Positions 23,960-28,294 of a stretch of DNA of 28,294 bases are shown piece after piece. A program made the position numbers and the translations under genes. The notes below the pieces were generated by a model. That model worked only from the letters and a program-made list of their open reading frames with translations. It did no database searches and was not told where the DNA came from. How positions within the stretch are numbered: position 1 is the stretch's first letter; each line of letters opens with the position of its first letter. This stretch comes from an uncultured Prevotella sp. (GTDB lineage Bacteria > Bacteroidota > Bacteroidia > Bacteroidales > Bacteroidaceae): contig CALBLK010000004.1 in NCBI GenBank assembly GCA_937895845.1, positions 1 to 28,294 of the forward strand, given 5' to 3'.

Positions 23960-23973
23960 AATAATCTCCGATA

Positions 23974-24369
23974 TTATATTGTTATGTTTGACAAATCCGA
24001 CACAAGCATTGCATCCACATCTTCTGTAAACTGCAAGTATTCCTTGTATTCGGCTACCGCTTCGGCATCCTTCTTGATACCCATTGCATCCTTGTTGTAC
24101 GAATTAACAAGGTCAAATTCCTCCGTTTCGTCAATAACTGAACGGATGACTGCCTTCTTTAACACCGCCTTTGTCGGATGCTCCCACACACGGATTTCAC
24201 GGCAAGAAAAGCCAACTTGTCGTTCTCCCTCCTCACCTTCGGGAACTCCCATTTCGGGCGTGATGTTGTAACGGTACAAGAAAGAACCGTCATTATCCTT
24301 CTCAATGGTCTTTGGTGTGCCATGCTCCATGTCATAATGCGCATTAGGCACGAGTGAATTTAATTTCAT
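23974..24369 (-). CDS. Phage protein of unknown function next to the DGR reverse transcriptase
   Basis: The 131-residue acidic protein begins MKLNSLVPNAHYDMEHGTPK and contains VGFSCREIRVWEHPTKAVLK, then AVIRSVIDETEEFDLVNSYN and EYKEYLQFTEDVDAML. Its start overlaps the end of the RT gene by 26 bp. It is not the four-helix-bundle Avd type: the first half looks beta-rich and is not strongly basic. Small acidic proteins like this often lie behind tail-fibre genes in Bacteroidetes phages, so a tail or chaperone role is a reasonable guess. Confidence 0.6.
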   Translation of the reverse strand: MKLNSLVPNAHYDMEHGTPKTIEKDNDGSFLYRYNITPEMGVPEGEEGERQVGFSCREIRVWEHPTKAVLKKAVIRSVIDETEEFDLVNSYNKDAMGIKKDAEAVAEYKEYLQFTEDVDAMLVSDLSNITI

Positions 24370-25429
24370 ACGGAAATGATTTTGAAAGTTTGTTCATTAA
24401 ATTGATTGAATCACAATACTTGCACCATCCCCACCAAGAACAAATTTGTTGTTTATATTGCGCCTTGGTCGGTTGCTTCTTGCGCTTGTTCAACTTAGCC
24501 ACCCGGCGGCAAAGTTTCTGTTTGATTGACTTGCGCAACCTTGTATGGGTATGATAGAACACATAACCAAGAAAATCAATTCCCCGGCTATCAACCGGGA
24601 ACACTTGATGATTGCGTTTGACTTTCAATTGCAAAGCCTTGAAATACTCCCGGATTTCAACCAACAAGGCTTGAAGTTCTTTCTTTGTCGGTGCAAGAAT
24701 GACAATATCATCGGCATACCGCCAATAATACTTCACTCGCTTCTTCTCCTTCAACCAGTGGTCGAAGTAAGCAAGAAACAAGTTTGCAAAGTATTGTGAA
24801 AGATAGTTGCCAATTGGCACACCATTCAATGCCGTTGCAACAAGTTGCCCCGTTTCCGGGTCTGTAACATAGTTTGCAATTGGCAAGTCGGTGTTCACGT
24901 TGGAATCAATGATTTCATCCAACAACGCCAAAAGGCGACCGTCCTTTATTTTACGTCTTACCACATCTTTCAACACTTCATGGTTGATTGATGGATAAAA
25001 TTTGCGTACATCTATCTTCAAGCAATATTTTGTCCCTTCCTTGTCTTGCTTCAAAGCTACCTTCAAACTCTTTGCGCAAGCATGGATGCCACGTTCCTTG
25101 ATACACGAATAAGTGTCCTTTGTAAAAATGGACACCCATATTGGCTCAAGAATGTTCATTACCGCATGATGCAAAATTCGGTCGGGGAAATATGGCAATT
25201 GGTAAATCTGTCTTTCCTTTGGTTCAAAGATGGTGAAAACATGATATTTGGACGTATGAAACGTCCCATTCTTCAAACTTTCATGCAACGCTTGGATATG
25301 TTCTTCACGTTGCTTGTCGTGAAGCTGCACGCCGTATGTGTGCAACTTTCCCTTGCGTGCCTTTTCATCGGCAAGCCTTAGATTGTCAAGGGATATGACC
25401 TTTTCGTAAAGATTTCCAATTCGTTTCAT
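24344..25429 (-). CDS. Diversity-generating retroelement reverse transcriptase
   Basis: From the ATG at 25429 the protein has 361 residues (MKRIGNLYEKVISLDNLRLA). RT motifs appear in order: QLPYFPDRILHHAV (motif 1), CLKIDVRKFYPSINH with catalytic Asp140, VPIGNYLSQYFANLFL (203-218) where ordinary RTs have QGxxxSP, YWRYADDIVIL with Asp240 and Asp241, and IDFLGYVF (motif 7). The IGxxxSQ version is typical of DGR RTs, which copy template RNA with adenine errors. The frame is open 20 codons upstream, but those codons come from the spacer RNA. No intron maturase or endonuclease domain is present. The template repeat lies directly upstream and the target gene before it. Confidence 0.95.
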   Translation of the reverse strand: MKRIGNLYEKVISLDNLRLADEKARKGKLHTYGVQLHDKQREEHIQALHESLKNGTFHTSKYHVFTIFEPKERQIYQLPYFPDRILHHAVMNILEPIWVSIFTKDTYSCIKERGIHACAKSLKVALKQDKEGTKYCLKIDVRKFYPSINHEVLKDVVRRKIKDGRLLALLDEIIDSNVNTDLPIANYVTDPETGQLVATALNGVPIGNYLSQYFANLFLAYFDHWLKEKKRVKYYWRYADDIVILAPTKKELQALLVEIREYFKALQLKVKRNHQVFPVDSRGIDFLGYVFYHTHTRLRKSIKQKLCRRVAKLNKRKKQPTKAQYKQQICSWWGWCKYCDSINLMNKLSKSFPYEIKFTRA

Positions 25430-25699
25430 GTCTGTTTGCTTGTATATTAGGATTCTTCGGGCTTGCGCCCTACCAAAACCGTTCAACAATAATTGATTTT
25501 CTGCCGCCGGGCTTCTGTTCCCGACTTACCATTCCACGATGGAATGATAGGCAAGGTTTCCGTTTAGCAACTATATTTTTTACAAGCATAGCTGAGAACC
25601 GATATTCGCATTCGCAGTCGAAGCCGTATAATTCGTATTCGCATAAACGAAGCCCGCATTCGCCCCATTATTCGCATTACCGCTGAACAAAACGCCCCG
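25430..25699 (-). ncRNA. Predicted DGR template RNA: template repeat plus structured spacer
   Basis: The region between target gene and RT should be transcribed as the template RNA that primes and feeds reverse transcription. After the template repeat, the 155-nt spacer up to the RT ATG can form two hairpins: a 7-bp stem with 3-nt loop (25530-25546) and GGGC-GCAA-GCCC with a GNRA tetraloop (25459-25470). In the Bordetella phage DGR the corresponding spacer is needed for cDNA synthesis; applying this here is inference. Confidence 0.5.
25585..25699 (-). repeat. DGR template repeat (TR)
   Basis: This 115-bp copy aligns without gaps to 25790-25904. The two differ at 16 positions, and all 16 are A in the TR on the coding strand (T on the plus strand). 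Of 25 template adenines 16 differ; of the 90 other positions none does. Read in the target frame the TR has eight AAT (Asn) codons, which can vary to NNT codons without creating stops, a known design feature of DGR templates. Confidence 0.97.
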
Positions 25700-25753
25700 A
25701 CAACGGACAACCTTAATTTCATTTCATTTTCAGCTCACCTTTGTTCGATGATT

Positions 25754-25768
25754 CCGCCCGTTAGGCGG
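25754..25768 (-). promoter_or_regulatory. Hairpin downstream of the variable repeat
   Basis: CCGCC (25754-25758) and GGCGG (25764-25768) close a 5-nt loop that contains the target-gene stop codon. It starts 21 bp past the end of the VR. DGR target sites often need a hairpin or cruciform at this place; there is no T tract, so a terminator is less likely. Confidence 0.5.
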
Positions 25769-27083
25769 CGATTTCGATTTGCGGAATATAGCAAAGCCGA
25801 GAACCGATAGACGCAGCCGCAGTCGAAGCCGCATAATACGTATACGCATAAACGAAGCCCGCAAACGCCCCAGAATTCGCACAACCGCCGAACAAAACGC
25901 CCCGTTCTGCCGTTCCGCTTGAAGGTATGTTTGTATAGAAGTAATCGCAGAAATACGTTGTTGAGCCAGCACCTACCGACAATGGCATGATTTCACCATA
26001 CTCACCGACAATCATTTCTTTGACGTAACCTTCCTTTCTTGGCAAAACTCCTCGCAACTCATATCCGGACAATCCATTTGAATTGAAGGATGCCGGGTCG
26101 TCCGCAACATAGAAGTTCGACAAGCCACCATCGGTTTCTGATTGAATCATACACTTGCAGCCATCCGTCCACTTCCATATATGACCGAAAGGAAGTTCAA
26201 TGCCACGGTATCGGTTCACTTGCACCTTCTTTGTGTTGTTCGCATCGTATTCGGTTGGCATGGTAAATTCAACATATCCGGAATGATTGCCAAGGCTATT
26301 TGTATAACCACATGGGATAAATGGGTTGTTACCGTTGAAAGTTGACCACTTACCCCAATCAAGCGTTGTTACCCCTTCGCCTAAACCTCCTTGATGATAA
26401 CCTTCGGATGTAAGTTCGGCATTGAAGGCTTCTTGCGAATTGAATGTGCAATACTCAATGGCAAACAACCACCAAATCTTGCGGTGTACCGAATAAACAT
26501 TGCAGTTCCAAGCAACCGAACCGCGCTTCCTTGCGTATGCACGGAAGTTTGTCAAGTTGATTGATGTCGCCGGGCGACCAAGGAGTGTGTTTGCCTTTTC
26601 ATCGTTGGATGCGTTGTTGTTTCCACCTCTGTAATCCGCATCGGCATTGACCACCGAACACAACTTGGATGTGGAACGCTGCACCGATGCTTCATACATT
26701 GATGCATAATCCTTCTTCCAAAGATGGAATCCGGGCAATGCTTGCGGTGATGAAATCGCACGGCGTTTATTCCCATCCATCTCGAAACGGACATACATAT
26801 CCGGCAATTCCACCATTACTTGCCCATCCGCCCCGGTAAGGTTGGCGGCTGCTCCATTGTCACGCTTGGTTGAATCGTTGGCGTGAAGGTAGTAATTGAC
26901 CGTCCCGTCATCCTTCAACAAACAACCACGCATCATGTTTTGCAAAGGCAACGACTTGTGAAGTTCGTCCTTGCCTATTCTTGTAGGATGTGGATTTGAA
27001 ACCGTCACATCCCATTCAATGCCATACCAGTAATCGTATGCGCTTTGTGGTCTTGTCTGACCTACACCGATAAGAAGTCCCAT
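25761..27083 (-). CDS. DGR target protein: phage receptor-binding protein with C-type-lectin-like variable C terminus
   Basis: The 440-residue protein lies directly upstream of TR and RT. The N-terminal part (MGLLIGVGQTRPQSAYDYWY) probably attaches to the tail; then an FGE/C-lectin-like region contains KIWWLFAIEYCTFNSQEAFN, GHIWKWTDGCKCM and the ending RGVLFGGCANSGAFAGFVYA ... SIGSRLCYIP. The variable repeat covers residues 394-431. Compared with the template, the residues changed are 399, 401, 404, 407, 414, 416, 418, 423, 425 and 429, while the scaffold residues Gly395, Gly400, Gly405, Gly409, Gly427 and Cys431 are constant. This is the classic DGR pattern of a ligand-binding surface on a fixed fold. 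Its place next to the tail-fibre gene supports host-receptor binding. It begins 1 bp after the 91-aa gene. Confidence 0.9.
   Translation of the reverse strand: MGLLIGVGQTRPQSAYDYWYGIEWDVTVSNPHPTRIGKDELHKSLPLQNMMRGCLLKDDGTVNYYLHANDSTKRDNGAAANLTGADGQVMVELPDMYVRFEMDGNKRRAISSPQALPGFHLWKKDYASMYEASVQRSTSKLCSVVNADADYRGGNNNASNDEKANTLLGRPATSINLTNFRAYARKRGSVAWNCNVYSVHRKIWWLFAIEYCTFNSQEAFNAELTSEGYHQGGLGEGVTTLDWGKWSTFNGNNPFIPCGYTNSLGNHSGYVEFTMPTEYDANNTKKVQVNRYRGIELPFGHIWKWTDGCKCMIQSETDGGLSNFYVADDPASFNSNGLSGYELRGVLPRKEGYVKEMIVGEYGEIMPLSVGAGSTTYFCDYFYTNIPSSGTAERGVLFGGCANSGAFAGFVYAYTYYAASTAAASIGSRLCYIPQIEIAA
25790..25904 (-). repeat. DGR variable repeat (VR)
   Basis: This 115-bp segment is the last part but nine codons of the target gene. 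It equals the template repeat except at 16 positions, all opposite template adenines. Substitutions on the coding strand include A to T, A to G and A to C. Ten of the codon changes alter the amino acid and one (Leu430) is silent. Confidence 0.97.
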
Positions 27084-27084
27084 A

Positions 27085-27360
27085 TTAGTAACCCCATTTT
27101 AAGTTTATACCCGACAACGATGTTGCCTTTATCACTCGCACGATTTCGGGATTCCAACCTATCTCAAAGGTCGTTTCGATAAACGTTCCTTCTTCCATTC
27201 CGGCAAGCTGCACTTGCAACGAAACGGGTTGAACCCCATCGTTCTTTATCTGAAAGTTCTGCCCGGACACGATGGAAAAGTTTCCTTTATCCAATCCTTC
27301 GACAACTCCCATCTTTGCTATTTGGGCGGAAATCTGTTCGCCCGACCTTGTTACATCCAT
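27085..27360 (-). CDS. Small phage protein upstream of the DGR target
   Basis: The 91-residue protein (MDVTRSGEQISAQIAKMGVV ... IKATSLSGINLKWGY) is not recognised. It is rich in beta-forming residues (NFSIVSGQNFQIKNDGVQPV, SLQVQLAGMEEGTFIETTFE), similar in style to structural tail proteins. The target gene starts 1 bp after its stop, so the two are surely co-translated. It could be an adaptor or trimer-organising protein for the receptor-binding protein. A -7 box about 25 bp upstream (27383-27390) gives it a likely own promoter. Confidence 0.7.
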   Translation of the reverse strand: MDVTRSGEQISAQIAKMGVVEGLDKGNFSIVSGQNFQIKNDGVQPVSLQVQLAGMEEGTFIETTFEIGWNPEIVRVIKATSLSGINLKWGY

Positions 27361-27382
27361 ATATTCAATGTTTTGAACGTTG

Positions 27383-27390
27383 CAAAATTA
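27383..27390 (-). promoter_or_regulatory. -7 box upstream of the DGR cassette
   Basis: The minus strand reads TAATTTTGC, in a 13-bp context identical to that before map. It would start a transcript covering the 91-aa gene, the DGR target, TR and RT separately from the tail-fibre gene. The TTTG element is not clear. Confidence 0.4.
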
Positions 27391-27498
27391 AGAAATTTGT
27401 GTTATTGTAATACGCTTTGTGGAAAACGCAAGCGTAACTTTGCCCGAAAAGCCACGTTTGCGCCTTCCATTGCTCCCCCAAGCCCGGATATTGGGTGC

Positions 27499-28294
27499 TT
27501 ATATATCGTATCTTGTCACACTGTGCCAGTATGCGCCATCAAAGACGAACCCCTTTGTTCTTCCCCCGGCGATATATATCTTATTGGCGTATAAATCGCC
27601 TTCATGCTCTGGTGCGTAATCCCCGTCGTATAGTTCTGACATACCGCCTTTGACATAATAGTTCCCGGCGTCTAAAAGGATTTGGTCGCCAGTGTTGCGG
27701 ACAATCAGATATTGACCGACATTCGGACTTGAAGGGAAATATACAATCGGATTGTAATAACTTACCTTTATGTACACCTTGCAAAAGGCGGTTGCGGCGT
27801 TGATGCGTCCATACGCACTTGTTATTTTTTGCGTTTTCAGAATCAAACCACCATCGGCATTGATAGTTCCATGGAACATGCCACTATTCGCCGTCACCTT
27901 GTTCAAGGTTATGTTTCCCGACTTGTCCCATTCCATATTGCCATTTGCCAACCTTCCGCTTCCGTCCTTGTTTAGAAGGATTGTTCCACCGTTAATTTTT
28001 ATCATTCCGTTGAACTCTCCATCCTCGCCATACAACGTGCCACGAACAACCGAATCTCCCGATATTTCGACATTTGTCATATATACTTTACCGTCTTGAC
28101 GGACACGGAATGGCGCACTTGCCCGGTTCTCAAATGATGCGCCAGCCCAAAAGCGTATTGATTCAGCCGATGAACCATTGCCCGTGATTCCGGCAAGGAT
28201 GTACTTTTCATCCCCGGCAACTTGCACCGTGCCGGATGTAACGTAACCATCCGAAATGAGCCGTCTTGCATATATAAAAAAGGCTCGCAAGTTT
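27499..28294 (-). CDS. Phage tail-fibre/host-specificity protein, C-terminal part (start outside window)
   Basis: About 265 codons are visible and the frame remains open at the window edge, so this is the end of a longer protein. It contains tandem beta-rich modules common in central tail-fibre or J-like proteins: FRVRQDGKVYMTNVEISGDS, YGEDGEFNGMIKINGGTILL, NMEWDKSGNITLNKVTANSG and FHGTINADGGLILKT. The ending IAGGRTKGFVFDGAYWHSVT is also fibre-like. It lies upstream of the 91-aa protein and the receptor-binding protein, with a 138-bp gap. Confidence 0.75.
   Translation of the reverse strand, partial: NLRAFFIYARRLISDGYVTSGTVQVAGDEKYILAGITGNGSSAESIRFWAGASFENRASAPFRVRQDGKVYMTNVEISGDSVVRGTLYGEDGEFNGMIKINGGTILLNKDGSGRLANGNMEWDKSGNITLNKVTANSGMFHGTINADGGLILKTQKITSAYGRINAATAFCKVYIKVSYYNPIVYFPSSPNVGQYLIVRNTGDQILLDAGNYYVKGGMSELYDGDYAPEHEGDLYANKIYIAGGRTKGFVFDGAYWHSVTRYDI

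Larger units (their letters stand above)
21656..28294. mobile_element. One end of a prophage, probably integrated at ssrA
   Basis: From just behind ssrA to the window edge all genes are on the minus strand and form a phage late region: tail fibre, receptor-binding protein with DGR, holin, endolysin and spanin. The 3' end of tmRNA genes is a frequent integration site, so one attachment site is inferred near 21625-21660. The exact boundary cannot be seen because the other end, the repressor and the integrase lie outside the window. The GC content appears lower than in the housekeeping region. Confidence 0.75.

Noticed and set aside
24344..25489. RT as part of a group II intron or retron
   Set aside because: No maturase or endonuclease domain, no intron RNA domains V/VI, no msr/msd; the IGxxxSQ motif and adjacent TR/VR identify a DGR.
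25564..25722. A 52-codon arginine-rich ORF through the template repeat
   Set aside because: The same frame is open through the VR copy as a by-product of the AAT/GCG-rich repeat; TR is explained as a non-coding template.
25585..25904. TR and VR as an ordinary tandem or CRISPR-like duplication
   Set aside because: Random divergence would not place all 16 differences at template adenines, and there are only two copies with no spacers of equal size.

Overview
The window looks like a chromosomal segment of a Bacteroidales bacterium, most plausibly Prevotella or a close relative, with one end of a temperate phage at its right side. The signs are: TAnnTTTG promoter boxes (the Bacteroidetes -7 element) in front of many genes, no strong Shine-Dalgarno sites, a DUF4295 gene beside rpmB and rpmG, a tmRNA whose tag reads GENNYALAA, and a large SLBB export protein. 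No rRNA, tRNA or CRISPR array was seen.

Left part (1-3670): a frameshifted and 3'-truncated IS1182-type transposase remnant, about 570 bp without a convincing gene, then a Pif1/RecD2-like helicase with a C-terminal helix-turn-helix region, closed by strong hairpins.

Core housekeeping part (3700-17679): minus-strand map-tsaD-cinA followed by rpmB-rpmG-DUF4295 (own promoter); minus-strand thrS divergent from plus-strand comEC; then a tightly packed minus-strand run ffh-folD-TPR-ferredoxin-2-oxoacid:ferredoxin oxidoreductase alpha-beta-gamma, with gaps of 4 to 28 bp and one ATGA overlap. A plus-strand fetA/fetB-like ABC exporter pair follows.

Intergenic unit and export gene (17680-21255): a short transcription unit with a promoter, a 34-codon ORF and a very strong terminator; a 14-bp perfect inverted repeat; two 44-bp tandem repeats; then a minus-strand 862-aa SLBB polysaccharide export protein.

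Prophage end (about 21656-28294): the tmRNA gene ssrA is complete and is probably the integration site. To its right everything is on the minus strand and reads as a phage late region: tail-fibre C terminus (cut by the window edge), a 91-aa protein, a 440-aa receptor-binding-type protein, a reverse transcriptase, two small proteins, holin, GH108-type endolysin and a frameshifted spanin lipoprotein, ending at a terminator.

The main discovery is a complete diversity-generating retroelement (DGR) in this phage. A 115-bp template repeat (25585-25699) between target gene and RT matches a 115-bp variable repeat (25790-25904) at the 3' end of the target gene. I count 16 differences, and every one is at a template-strand adenine. 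Ten codons of a C-type-lectin-like C terminus are changed. The RT has the DGR-type IGxxxSQ motif and YADD. No Avd-like gene is visible. The system presumably diversifies the phage adhesin so it can follow changing host surface receptors.
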